NCBI GenBank assembly: GCA_018907035.1
Contig: JACCIC010000143.1
Location: 842,501-906,500, forward strand
DNA from: Sycobia sp. Sy_11
Lineage: Eukaryota; Arthropoda; Insecta; Hymenoptera; Epichrysomallidae
Direction of reading: 5' to 3'
Length of the DNA stretch: 64,000 nucleotides
Shown: positions 24,557 to 36,280 of the stretch, in pieces
Layout of the letters: each line of letters opens with the position of its first letter
Position numbering within the stretch: the stretch's first letter is position 1
The notes under the pieces: model-generated
Database searches by the model: none
What the model saw: the letters and a program-made list of their open reading frames with translations, nothing else
What the model was told of the DNA's origin: nothing
Translations under genes and position numbers: made by a program

Positions 24557-26491
24557 AGAAATACAGTTTAGCGCTTCTCGTGTGCCGTTAAATTTAGAAA
24601 CGAGGTCTCCCGTGCCACGGTAAAAGAACCGCATCCCTCTAACAATTACCGGGTGTACTGCCATCCGGGTAAAACGTTTCCGAAATTAGCGGCTGTCCTC
24701 TGACTCCGGCAAATTCTCTGCGGCCGGTGGTCCCCGGCCAGAGTCCTGAAATTAAAATGCCCGAAGTTGTCGCAGGTTCTCCCATGAGCAAAGTAAAAAA
24801 ATGTAAACGGTAAGAGAAGGAATTTCTTCTAAGCTTCTAAGCGGTGACGCAATTACACGGCTTATGAATCCAGGTCAAACCTGCCGTTCCCTTTTTATAT
24901 CCTGGTAACTCCCATGATACGTGCAGCGTGTTTTAATTCAGCTTTTCAACTGGGATGATTATTTTCGCTGTCCTCGGAATTTTAAATAGTTTTACCGAGG
25001 CGATAACTTGCAGTGGGAAATTCTATATCGGTCTTCGAATTTTGATTTTCCGAAATTGGACAATGAAGAACGACAGCGCTTACACGGGGCCCGTCGAAAA
25101 CAAAAAAAAAGAATTTTCTAAGCCATTATTTAACGTCAGACTTCATATGGTCATGCTTTACTTAAATAGAAGAAATATTTCGTGGTCACTACTAACGAGT
25201 CTTTGGATTCGATTAATTCTTTTATTTTTGATCCAAAAGGAAAATAAGCAAGAAGAAATGCTTGATCAAATAATAAGATTAAAATGTATAGAACTGACAG
25301 AATAGCAATCCAACCGATATTTAATTTTATGTAAAATCAAAATCAATGACATGTGTTAAACACAAGTGGGCTGGAACGTTCGAAATAATAAAAAATTAAA
25401 ACCCAGTAAAACTTGAATATAACTTAAAATCTAAAAAAATAACTGGAATAATAAAACGAGAAATGATATTTACCTTAGCAGAGATCAGAGAGTAATAATT
25501 TCTTGAGCGCTCACACAGCGTCTTTTATAATCTTCGTTTCCTGTGACGCGAGGTGTAATATCGCGAGGCGATAAGCCCCACTAGCCTATAGTACAGATTC
25601 TAGCACATCCTGACGGTAAGAAAGTCTGAGGCGACAAAAGAAACACGTCATCTGATTTCGAACTTTTTCATATATTGTCAAAGCTAGAATACGACATATT
25701 TCCATATAAGTCTGTAAAATAGCTTTTCTTAAAATAATATTGAGAAATTCGAATTACAGCGGAAATTGTTGCATTTAAGATTTGTCCACAGCAAGTATTT
25801 GGTCACTTTATTTCTGAAACCATATACAGGTTTATATTATCGATTTTCCCGTCACAGCACGGATCGAGCAGGCACCTTAGTGGCACATATTATTTAGCCT
25901 ATAACGTTCACTCACCATCATTTATTTCAACTTTATTAATCTTTAATTTCGTTTTAATGAAAACTCAGTACTCAATTAAATTTTTATTTTAATTATGTTA
26001 CCATTTAGAAAACACGAATATTTTTAGATTTCCGATCTTTACTGTATATTACTCTTACATAAACATATCGCTGTTTGCCATACGAGAAGCCGCTTTGTCC
26101 CAAATTAATAAGCCGAGGTAGCACTTTACGTTTCTCTCTTCAAACATAGGAACGCATATAATTCTAAATAAATAATTCATGAAAATTATAAGAAAAAATA
26201 AAAGACGCTTTTGCTTATATATATATCTTAAATAAAGAAATACAGACTAACAAAATAATATCAACAATATATTTCTTTAAATTTCCATATAAAATTACAA
26301 ACCAAAAATGAATAATTATTATAATTGGAAAACAGGTAAATAATATTACTTATGTTTCATTATTTTTAATTCTTACTACAAGTAAATTGTGTTAGATTTG
26401 TAACAATACGGCTAGTTGAAAATTCGATAAATACTTTGTTAAACATATTTATATGAGAACTTTTCTAAATAAATAAATAAATATAAATATA

Positions 26492-26495
<4 letters not shown>
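24556..26495. other. noncoding stretch
   Basis: Contains a GC-richer patch at 24570-24950 and an ATG-started frame of about 116 codons at 24955-25305 (+). The frame's composition and random-looking hydrophobic and basic runs do not resemble a known protein. Confidence 0.35.

Positions 26496-26532
<37 letters not shown>
26496..26532. repeat. (TA)n microsatellite
   Basis: A pure TA tract preceded by AAAT-type repeats from about 26466. Confidence 0.95.
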
Positions 26533-26535
<3 letters not shown>

Positions 26536-28329
26536 GTTGTACAAACATTAGCATAATTTATAAAATGTATGATTTGTTCTCGACAATTGTGTAATAATTA
26601 AATGATTAGGGAAAAATAATATGTAGTACTGTGCCAGTCTCATGTACCATTTATGTATTTCAAGTATTTTATAACCATTGAATTTTATTTTTGAAAAATG
26701 TCTTGTCCAAGAAAACAACTGCTGTTTGTAATAAAAATTTACTTTGTTGGATAGCTCAAGCATTTTGTATGTAAGAAAATATCATTTATTTTAAAATTAG
26801 GTCCAAACAATAATTTCAGTAGAAAAATAAATATAAATAGTTGGGATTTTTCATCTATACGTTATATAACCTCGCAAAACTGTAGCTTTGCTTTGATTGC
26901 TATCTAGGATCAATATATTGTATACTTTTTGCTTTGGCTGCTAGGCTCTATTATATTAGCTCCATAGCTGAGTAGATCAAAGCAACGCGTTAAATAAATC
27001 AAAATAAATAAGCCATCCAACGTGAGCTATGAAAACCTCTTCGCCTATTTGCCGGCTGCAGTCTCCCGGGAAGGGAGAGAAAACGAACGAAGGAGCCGAA
27101 ACATATTGACTCCAGAAAGCTCTCCAGGACTGGCCGGCAATAGAAGATTCACGGGCCGAAAGCCTCGCAAGTGCCACCCATGAGAAGGCTTCGAGGATCG
27201 CCGGTGCAAATGGAGTTCGACAAGTTCGACAATGCTTGCTCATCAGGCCATTGTTATATCACGTACAATACCTAGCGAGAGGAGAGGGTGTAGATCGGGC
27301 GATTCCCAAAATACTGGGCGCCGCGACTTTCCGATATCAATGGTCGTCCTCAAAAGCACGATCAGTCTGTGCGCGTATTTACGTAGTACCATGCCGCGCC
27401 GTGTAGCCCAGCCCGGGCGTGCGCGAGGCTTCGGAAGACGTTGTATGTTCCCTTTGGGTATGGACGTGGTATGGTGGATAGAGAACACAAAAAGGAGGTT
27501 CTACAACTTCGTCTAAAAACGCGATGTAGGACAGGGATGTATCAATAGTGCAGTATCGAGGACCTTCAATGCTACGCGCAAGTTTTGCGAGACGGCACTT
27601 AAGAGTCTTAAAGGTTTAACTGGCCTACTGGCCAATCTATTATACTTGAAGTAGTTTCGTCGATTTATCGTTCTTTCGTAGTTGGGAAGTCTCACGCTTC
27701 GGTTAGAAATTTATATTAACGTCGTATATGTGCATTAGTTCTATCTGCATATATTTGTATTGCGGAAAATTGCGATCCAAAGAAGCTCTAAGAAAATAGA
27801 TTAAAACAAAATTGTCATTTCAGAATTTCAGTCCTTACTAAGTTTCCTTAATTTATCTCAATTATAACGGATATTCCTAATTTTTAGTTCCATAAATTTC
27901 ATCGTTAGAAATATCAAAATTCTAACATGTTCCTACTAGATCGTTTAAAAATTAATATATTTGAGGCTAATTTTAAAACTATGCTTGAGGACGCTATTTA
28001 CATTACGTTCTTTATTGTTAATTCAATTTAAAGTGAGTTCAACTCTAATGTATTCATCAAACTGTCTTGATTTTTTATAACGGAATCAATTCTAGATAAT
28101 ATTCTTTATATTTGGTTTATCAATAAGTATATTGTTATTATTATTATTAATAAGTATCTCTATTATCAATAAGTAGATAAAACAAATAATATCCAGAAAT
28201 GAAATTAAATTTAGGAAAATCAACTTTATAAGAAAATAAATCTATAATGTAATAAAATATATACTAAAAGTTTAGTCTTTGAAAATCAACCAAAGCGCTT
28301 CCAAACGTTGGCCGAAGGCACAAGAAAAT
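26533..28329. other. noncoding stretch with GC-richer block
   Basis: About 27000-27700 is noticeably richer in G and C, with frames of 80-95 codons open on both strands. Neither strand shows a recognisable protein or splice pair. Confidence 0.35.
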
Positions 28330-28470
28330 TTTTATTTTTATTGTTATTTTTCTTGTTTTTATTTTATATTCTAAGGGGTTGCTTATTAACATGGACAGTA
28401 TGATTGTCGTTATGTAATTATAATTAGACTATAAAACATATAGACGATCAAAAAAAAATTTGATAATGTA
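28330..28470 (+). repeat. strongly diverged copy of the hammerhead-like dispersed repeat
   Basis: The landmarks GGGGTTGCTTATTAACA, then ATGGACAGTATGATTGTCGTTATG and TAATTATAATTAGACT line up with the CCCCC/GTAAACAAGGACAGTCTGACTGTCATTATAAT segment of the right arm at 29160-29200. Divergence is high, so this copy is old. Confidence 0.5.
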
Positions 28471-28653
28471 GTCTATAAAAATATTCAAAAGGATAATATT
28501 GATTTTTGAATGGCAATACCGTTGTGATATTTTCCAAATAAGTTTTATGGGCACATTTAACATTTACATATTAAAAATAAAGAATAAAGTTTTGAAGTAG
28601 GATTTCAACAGGTATAGTGATATCTATTTATGAAGCAAATGTCAAATAAATGA

Positions 28654-28670
28654 AATATGTAAGATAGAAC
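28654..28670 (+). repeat. left target-site duplication of the inverted-dimer element
   Basis: The 17-base word AATATGTAAGATAGAAC occurs here and again, perfectly, at 29313-29329, directly abutting both ends of the 642-base inverted element. A perfect 17-base direct repeat at the borders is best explained as a target-site duplication. Confidence 0.75.
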
Positions 28671-28931
28671 AATTTAATTGTACTTATGTCGACTGCCCAT
28701 ATACAAAATAATAAATATTTTTTTATTTGTCTTACAGTCTAATCAATTAAATCTAAAAATAAAAATAAAAATAAAAATAAAAATTAAATTAAAATTATAA
28801 TGACAGTCAGACTGTCCTTGTTTACATTCACCCCCGTAGCCTAATCTGAAAATAAAATATTAGCTGAAAAAATTCTTTGTTAGTAAAGTGCAGTCTGACT
28901 GTCCCCAACACCCTTACCTAATTGAAGATCT

Positions 28932-28971
28932 GCCCAACGTTTCGAGCTCGCTACGGTTCCTCATCAGGGAC
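28932..28971 (-). ncRNA. hammerhead ribozyme-like motif, left arm
   Basis: On the minus strand the order is GTCC (stem I 5'), CTGATGA, a 17-base stem II region, GAAA, CGTT and GGGC (stem I 3'). Stem I pairs with one G-U wobble where the right-arm copy has A-U. Stem III would be the self-complementary ACGT word, as in dimeric hammerheads with a very short stem III. Stem II pairs poorly (GGAACC against GAGCTC). Cleavage activity is not shown, and the motif may be degenerate. Confidence 0.42.
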
Positions 28972-29021
28972 TGATCCAGTTCAAAACAGATTGACAGATT
29001 CAAAACAGACTGACTCATTCG

Positions 29022-29061
29022 GTCCCTGATGAGGAGCCGTAGCGAGCTCGAAACGTTGGAC
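29022..29061 (+). ncRNA. hammerhead ribozyme-like motif, right arm
   Basis: The order is GTCC (29022-29025), CTGATGA (29026-29032), a 17-base stem II region, GAAA (29050-29053), CGTT, and GGAC (29058-29061). GTCC pairs with GGAC as stem I, and GAGC with GCTC can form stem II if one G is left unpaired after CTGATGA. ACGT is self-complementary and could give an intermolecular stem III, with the scissile bond predicted after T29057. Hammerheads of this reduced type are known from Penelope-like retroelements. The extra G and weak stem II are points against activity. Confidence 0.48.
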
Positions 29062-29312
29062 AAGTCTTCAATTAGGTAAGGGTGTTGGGGACAGTCAGAC
29101 TGCACTTTACTAACAAAGAATTTTTTCAGCTAATATTTTATTTTCAGATTAGTCTATGGGGGCGAATGTAAACAAGGACAGTCTGACTGTCATTATAATT
29201 TTAATTTAATTTTTAATTTAATTTTTATTTTTAATTTTTATTTTATTTTTATTTTTATTTTTATTTTTAGATTTAATTGATTGGACTGTAAGACCAATAA
29301 AAAATATTTTTT

Positions 29313-31249
29313 AATATGTAAGATAGAACCACCCTAGCTCACCTGACTCAACTACATTCGGTCTTCACTAAAAGGCGTAAATAAATAAAATACATTAGAA
29401 AGAGTTTGAACTAGTATTGTATAAACTATTATATATTTTATCTATTAATAATATGTAAACAATAAAATATAAAGAATTTTACTTAATGAATGATAAATAC
29501 CGATACGTACGACTAAATTATCTTTTCTGAACAGTGTAATAGTACTTTTATATGTACTTATTAGAGGCTCTAATAAATTTGGTCATTTTCAAAATGAAAA
29601 TAATGGAACATAAACGCAAATGAAAGAAATAGCACATAACGACCGATCATTAAGACCAATTTCGCACTTACGCTCGCCTTTCGGTCAATCGGAGAATAAA
29701 TTCTCCGATTGAGGGGTGGGGGCATTGCAAAGCCATTCTATGCCTTTTCTACGGCTTACATTTGACGAACGCTTTACTTTGAACGCTACTTACCCATGAT
29801 TATGAAGTCAATATCGCCGTTGCCTGTGCGCTATTTTTATATATAAACTCTCGTGAAATATTTCACGCCTGGCTTTTATGGAGGCAAGGCCAGTTCGCAA
29901 GGGTGGCGCTCTTTTGTTACGCGAGTCTCCCTCTGCGACGCACCGTAGAAAACTTTACGAGAACTTTCAACAGTACCCGGGCAGTCACCCGGGTTATCGA
30001 TTACGTGAAAGCCCGGCAGAAAATATTGTTTTTTTACAAATTTACGAGAAACAGCGTTCGAGTCAAAAGTGTTTTTCCTACTGTACACTTGTCTATTTTC
30101 ACACGCTGATCTTTACAATTTACACCAGGCGTTAAAAACTCGTAGGTAGTATGCGCAATCTTTTATGCAATTAGTATATAAAAATGTAATATGTAAAGTC
30201 AAAATACTCAGTGAAGTTTCTGTTACGGACTCACAAGAACTTTTATTTAAAAAAAGTAAAATTTGTAGTCTGCAATTTTATATCTATTTTAATATTTAAT
30301 TTGTAACTTTAGAGATATGTTAAATATGTGAATTCATAATTTCATATCTATTTTTTAAATGGTTTAGTTTGTAAGTTTAAATGTATTCTTAAATGTTTTA
30401 GTTTGCAGTTTAATATATATGCTAAGAAACGTTTATAGTATTTAATTTAAAATTATTATGAATTCAATATATGTATTTATACCTTGTAGTTTGTAAAATT
30501 TATCGTAATTCTATTAACTATTTATGTCGAGTTAAATTTAATAGTTTAAAGTATAATTGTAATCGGGAACTAATGCGATAAAAATAAAATCTTTAAATAA
30601 CGTTTCTCGCGTAATAATATATATAGTGCTCGATATAGTATATAATTCAAATAAACAAAATGTATTCTCTTTATCGCCATATCGAGTCCCATATAGAAAA
30701 TGAAAATGTAACGCGATCTCTCGGACTCGGAACTAAACTTCGGACAAAGCGGCTTCGCGTGTGTCAGTAATTCATCATATTATGATGTTAAACTAATGGA
30801 CAGCAGAGATTGGAAATTTACAGATATTTGTTTTAAAAGAGTAAGGTCATGAAAAATTACTTCGTGGTTTTTTATTATGTAAGAAATAAGAATCAAATTT
30901 CCTAATATTATATTTTATGGAAACGATCGCCAGCGAACTCTCGCTATAAGCTCAACTATATGTACACATAAGGTACATGTTTGATCCATTCCGTGACGGG
31001 AAGAGGGCATTGACCTTGCCAAATACCATGCAAAATCTGGCAGAGATATCGAGAACCGAACTGTGCCATCCTTTGCATAACCAAAAATAAAAATACCCGT
31101 GTTTTTTCTTTTGTCGATTACAATTGTTTGTAACAAATTATTTAAATAAATAACTGAAAATATCGTAATTTTATAAAACTGAATGCGCATTCTACGGGCA
31201 GAAACACGGTAAAAACCTATGTAACGTTTTTTTATCAGCCGACTTGTTG
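29313..31249. other. noncoding stretch with one perfect small palindrome
   Basis: It starts with the right 17-base target duplication (29313-29329). A perfect palindrome, TCAATCGGAGAAT with its complement and a two-base loop, lies at 29685-29712. A GC-richer patch at 29640-30070 and another at 30900-31080 show no convincing exon. Confidence 0.4.
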
Positions 31250-33990
31250 AACACGAATATACAGTTATAAACGGAATAATAATAATGAAAAATATAGCAA
31301 ATGGAAAAAACTTAAAAAATCTAAAACTTCAAGAAGACATTGAAGCCATCATAGTTCAATTATGAACCAATGAAAAATATGAATATATAACTATGAAAAA
31401 ATCAAGCAGTTTCTTGAAAATAAAAATCAAAATTCTCCCTCAATAATATATTTCGAAAATATAGTGAAATTTGTTTCTGAAACGAATGAGAAGTCAAACC
31501 TCACAAACATAGCCTTAAAACATTATCCGATCAGCAATAATAATTGTTATGTTAAGAAAAATATACAAACAAATCGATTAAAATTTAGCCAACATCCCTG
31601 TAATTAGAATTTTAATTAGAGCCTGTAATTAGAACACTTTGATTAAAAAAGACGAAAAAAGTGAGTCAAGATGAAGATATAAATAGTGGCTACAATCAAT
31701 GGATCTTGAAAGATAAATAACATGTAAAAAATTGCAAACATTTTAAAATAAAATATATAATATTACAGTAAATAATACTATAAAATAAGTAATAGTCCTC
31801 TGAACTCAAAATGTTGTTTTGGAATCCAATAAGCTTAATATTACGACTGCAAGAAATTAACAAAATTTTAGTAAACTTAGACACACTTATATCTATAGAA
31901 CCTTGGCTCACAGAAAATAACAAAATAAACTTTGTGAGATGGAATATTTCCAGAAAGGACAAATCGTATCTAACACATAAAAATCTCAACTTTATAAAAA
32001 TGTAAGCCTAAAAATCGCAAACGACTCTGTTGAACTATGCGAAATCGAACTAATAAACCATAGCTTACATAATAATTTATTGACGATATCTCTACCAATC
32101 AACTACCATGGAATATTATAACGAATAATATTAATGAGAATAACAATTTTATACTTATGTGTAATTCTAACACTCATAACCTTATTTGAATTTGCTAAAA
32201 ATCGATAGTAACGCAGTAGATTTTACGCTTCCATAGAAAGTAAAAGTTTTTTTAACAGTATGAGAATTCTGCATACATAGATGAGCATAGAAATTTCGAA
32301 ACTAATCTTGGTCATAATTTTTTAGTAAATAATATCATGTATAAAATAATGTTAAAGATAGTGACCAAAAAAGTATTATTGTAAAAATTATAAGAATCCA
32401 ATTTAGTGGTGAGACTCAAATTGACAAAAATTCAAAAATTACGTAGAGCCGTATTGAAACCATTCAAATATAACCTTAAATTTGAACTCTTAATTAATTA
32501 CAAAAACCTTTCTCAATGGATAGAAGACTTTTTAAACAAAAATATTGTATGTTTTAGTAATTTTGCTAGTACAAAATGTTAATACTTGATATTTTTAACA
32601 ATATGTATGTAAATAAAGATTACACCTTAATTTGGAAATGTTCTATTAAATATTTTATAAAAGAGTCAGACCGCAGAGGACTACGCCCCATCTCAATAAC
32701 ATCTTGCCTTTATAATGTATTTAAAACTCTTATAAAGAATAGGTGATAATTGTAGGTTGAATTTAATAATATAATACTCTCTCTGTTAAACAGGATTTAG
32801 AAAAAGGCTGTTGAGCTTCGATAACGTTCTAAATTTAATGATGAAGTCTTTTTAGGAAAAATATATTAGTCACATTTTTGGATATAGAAAATATATTTGA
32901 CAGTTGATATCAATATGTCATTAGAAAAACTCGATAATATTCAAGTTTCTTTTAAACCTGAAGTTTGTATGATTTATCTTACACAATCGACTATCTTTTT
33001 ATACTAAAATTTGTATAAATTAATATGAAATCGCTAATAAAGAAGTTACGCAGGGTGTGTTTTGAGCCCTTTGTCAATTGCTATATAAGTTTTAAATGTG
33101 ACGAATGTAATTTAAACATGTAAAATTCTTTAAATTTGCAAACGCTGATACAATGTATTTAAAATACTAATCTGTCGAGCAGGATAAACAGATTACTAAA
33201 AATGTGATCAATATGAACTTAAAAGTTAAAATAATTTCAATCAATAGGAACTTAAAAGAATTAGGCATCAATCTTACTGTTCGTAAGAGAAATTATTTTG
33301 CTTCAATAGAAAAAACATATAACCAGGCATGACAGAAATTCAGATTAATGATAACTTAATTATATCTAATGTAATTGTTCGCTTTCTTGGAATTTTTTTT
33401 GATTATACTCAATTTGCAAATGATGTTTGAACGATCTAAATATAACTAGATTTCTATACGATACGAGGTGGAGAGCTGCACCTGAAATATTCATGTTAAT
33501 CCATAAAAGTTATGTTCGTTCCAAAATTGACTACTATTTTTTATCTACTAACCATCTCAAAAAGATAGAGGACAAGTTAGAATTGCACTAGGATACCGTA
33601 AAACTATATTGTTGAAAATAATATATAAACACATACTAATATTGTTCTCCATTAATTCAAAATAATAGCAATGTGAAACAGAACTAAACAGTCATGTAAA
33701 AACTAAGAAAAAATAGAATTCTAGGGCATATCGTTAAAACGATACAAGACTTTAGCTATCCAATCAACGAAAATGATAAATTTGAATTGACTCAGTATAA
33801 AACTAATGGATATTCATTTCAGCTCTAAATCTATACTCTAATGTTAGAAATTTCAATAATAATAAAATTATAATAAATGAATATATGTAGGTATATATAG
33901 ACAGGCTATACTTAACAAGCTTAAAGAATTTTATAAATTTCAATTTGACTTACGAATATTTTAAAATACATTTCTGTTTATATTAAAGAA
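31250..33990 (+). mobile_element. decayed non-LTR (LINE) retrotransposon
   Basis: Broken coding blocks appear in retrotransposon order on the plus strand. An endonuclease start lies at about 31811 (LFWNPISLILRLQEINKIL, then a SIEPWL block). A KIANDSVELCEIELIN endonuclease block is near 32012. Reverse-transcriptase blocks follow: LRPISITSCLYNVFKTLIKN at about 32679, TGFRKRLLSFDNVLNLMMKS at about 32793, KEVTQGV plus a stop near 33042, and FANADTMYLK near 33132, where the FADD active site is disrupted. A RWRAAPEIFMLIHKSYVRSK block lies near 33469. The order and wording fit jockey/CR1-like LINEs. Stops and frameshifts are frequent, so it is long dead. ORF1 remnants may occupy about 31270-31600. 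Both ends are uncertain, and no poly(A) tail or target duplication was found. Confidence 0.82.
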
Positions 33991-34964
33991 AATGTGAGGC
34001 CTAATATACATCGTTCTTAAATTACAAATACAACCTTCGATAAAAATAAATTATCTGCAACACATAATTATTCTGAGACATTTGTGCTTTACTCAACGAA
34101 GAATAAGTACACACTTCATCGTAAGTAAGTATCGTATTATAAATACTTTACATGAATTTAGAATACATATAATATATAGTTGCATATATCCAAACAGATA
34201 TAAAATGAATAAATATCGATGAAGTCACTTCGTTCCTTGTCAAAATACGCTAAGCGCGGAATTAATACTGCATTTTCTTTTATAATAACAAAATAATTCT
34301 CTATAGTTTAGATAATATCACAACTACATGAACATTTTCCATATAAACAAAAAATTCAATATTTTTATTCTTTTTAAGCAAATAAAAAGTTAAATTTCTA
34401 AAGGCCTTTATTTCTTTCCCTTATTCTTTTGGAGTATTAATAACAAAACATTAAAGACCGAATTGCACCTGAATTTTCATATTTTACGACTTACTATTTC
34501 CTTCTTCACTACAGTTTTTACCTAGACTGTACTTTCATACGGTACTTTTAATGATGATTTGTGTATTATCATTAAACTTTATTACTAGAATCACAATTGA
34601 ATTTCAGAACTAAACTGCAGACCATAATGTCACCTTAATTTTTAAAATGAAGACATTAACATGGAAGTAAATGACAACTAAGAAAAACATACCGAGACGA
34701 GAGTCTGATAAAATTAATTGACGTCGCAATATCTCCTCCCGTACGCACATCTGTAAAATTATATGAAAAATGAAACGACGATAAATAAAAACTTGTCAAG
34801 CGTCTATCTCGAGGAGTAATCAAATCTGAAAGCTTGATTAAAAGTCTAAATTTTAAAAAATCAGAGACAAAAAAAAATTTTTAAAATCGAAATTTAATCA
34901 ATGAATACTACAAATTCCGTTTTACGGGTATTTCATATAAGAGCTCGGGTTGGTCTATTCGACG
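33991..34964. other. AT-rich noncoding stretch
   Basis: Nothing recognised beyond a possible LINE 3' untranslated tail at its start. Confidence 0.4.
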
Positions 34965-36050
34965 TTTTGTCTTCCAAATAAATATCATTTTGTTAAAAAC
35001 TAATGCACGCTTCAAACGAATAATTTGGGTTCAATACAACGGTTCTTTGATGGTTTGAGCACTCGGAAGCAGTTCGCAGTATATGACACATAAGAATTTA
35101 TTGTATATTTCGTTTCGGTATCAATTGGACGGGTTCGTCGGAATTTGCATACGATTTCCTGCGTTTACAGTTATATATAATAAATTCCTTTTTCATTATC
35201 AGTGACATTATAATGCAAAAATGGTTTATTTATATACCGCTGCAGCAAATTTCGGACGTGCAAAATTGCATATACAAAATTTCAAGTTCATCGGATTACA
35301 TAGAGTTGTTCAGTAGCAGTTTGTATGGGAATATCAAATTCATCGCTGTCATTATTTAAGATGAATAAAAATATCGAACAACGTATTGTAATTAAATTTT
35401 GCTTTAAAGTTGGTACGCGTGTTAGACTCGAGTTGCGGAAAGGCCGCCCTTTTTTCCTCTTATAAGATAATGCACCAGCACATATCGCAGCAACTAACAT
35501 TCAATTGTTGGTCAAAAAAATGGTTCCTGTTCGCAGCCATCGACCATACTTGCCTGATTTGAATTCTCCTAACTACTTCCTATTTCCAAAATTAATAGTG
35601 GACTTGACAATGAAATTAAAAAGTATTCTAATAGAGGAATTTTTAAAAGTCATGAAGAGACTGAATGATCGTGACAACTTATGTACTATGTCTAATAGAG
35701 ATTAATTTGATTAAAAAGTTTATTGAAAAAATTTTATACGTTTATTGCGTCTTTTGTACCCCAGCCTTAAAACTTTTGGGACATATTGTGTATCTTTCTT
35801 TCGCCCCATAAGTTTCCGAAGGCAAATTATAGGCTTCAGTCGCAATGTTCCTCATATTAATGAATAGAAACGGCGCTCCGCGCAAATAACGTTTATTTGG
35901 CTTCGAAATTTGCCAAGATTTTGTTCAATAAAATAAACGACACCGAAAGAAATATTTAAATATAATGCCGCAAAGTTGTTGACAGATATATGAAATCTGA
36001 CATTTCTTCTCAGCATCTACTGGTGATGCCATATTTTGACAAACGTATTT
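34965..36050 (-). mobile_element. mariner fragment split by another mariner
   Basis: About 34980-35195 matches, block by block, the middle of the minus-strand mariners at 10470-10680 and 40890-41105. Shared words include TTTGATGGTTTGAGCACTCGG and GCATACGATTTCCTGCGTTTA. The matching sequence then stops and resumes at about 35985-36050, where CTGACATTTCT and ATTTTGACAAACG match the 41128-41171 end of the 40458 copy. The gap is occupied by a plus-strand mariner of another family and about 200 further bases. This implies insertion into an existing copy. Confidence 0.65.
35205..35775 (+). mobile_element. internally deleted mariner transposon
   Basis: An ATG near 35360 begins MNKNIEQRIVIKFCFKVGTR, the typical N-terminus of a mariner transposase. 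After only about 25 more bases of coding match, the sequence jumps to the second catalytic block DNAPAHIAATNIQLL, then PYLPDLNSPNYFLFPKL with the third Asp. Roughly half the protein, including the first catalytic Asp region, is missing. The C-terminal frame ends at about 35705. Ends are approximate because no matching terminal repeats were found. Confidence 0.75.
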
Positions 36051-36227
36051 GTACACCAAATATATATGTTTTTATTCCAAGAAAACATTATTTTTGGATA
36101 TTAGTTTTCAGAAAAATGATATTTGTTTGGGAAAAAACGTCCAATAGACAATCCCGAGCTTTTAGCAGATCTTTTAACAATAGCGAAGCTCCTATATGTA
36201 ATATCCGGAAAACGCAATTGCGTATGT

Positions 36228-36228
36228 T

Positions 36229-36277
<49 letters not shown>
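36228..36277. repeat. (TA)n then (TG)n microsatellite
   Basis: A short TA run passes directly into 17-18 TG dinucleotides. Confidence 0.97.

Positions 36278-36280
<3 letters not shown>

Larger units (their letters stand above)
28671..29312. mobile_element. inverted-dimer element with hammerhead-like cores
   Basis: Two arms (about 28671-28971 and 29022-29312) are near-perfect reverse complements around a spacer of about 50 bases. From inside out each arm has a CTGATGAG...CGAAACG core, a GGTAAGGGTGTTGGGGACAG segment, TTTTTCAGC, a GGGGGYGAATGT block, GACAGTCTGACTGTC, an (AT)-rich A5T-type run, and GGACTGTAAGAC. The 17-base direct repeat at 28654 and 29313 borders the element. There is no open frame of note. 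Variable-length target duplication plus terminal ribozyme motifs recall Penelope-like elements and retrozymes. A DNA foldback element is the alternative. Related single-arm copies are at 3257, 9140, 28330 and 47940. Confidence 0.8.

Noticed and set aside
24955..25305. 116-codon ATG frame
   Set aside because: Residue order looks random (hydrophobic and lysine-rich runs), with no splice sites or recognised domain.
26977..27516. Frames of 80-94 codons on both strands in a GC-richer block
   Set aside because: Open on both strands at once; no splice pair and no family.
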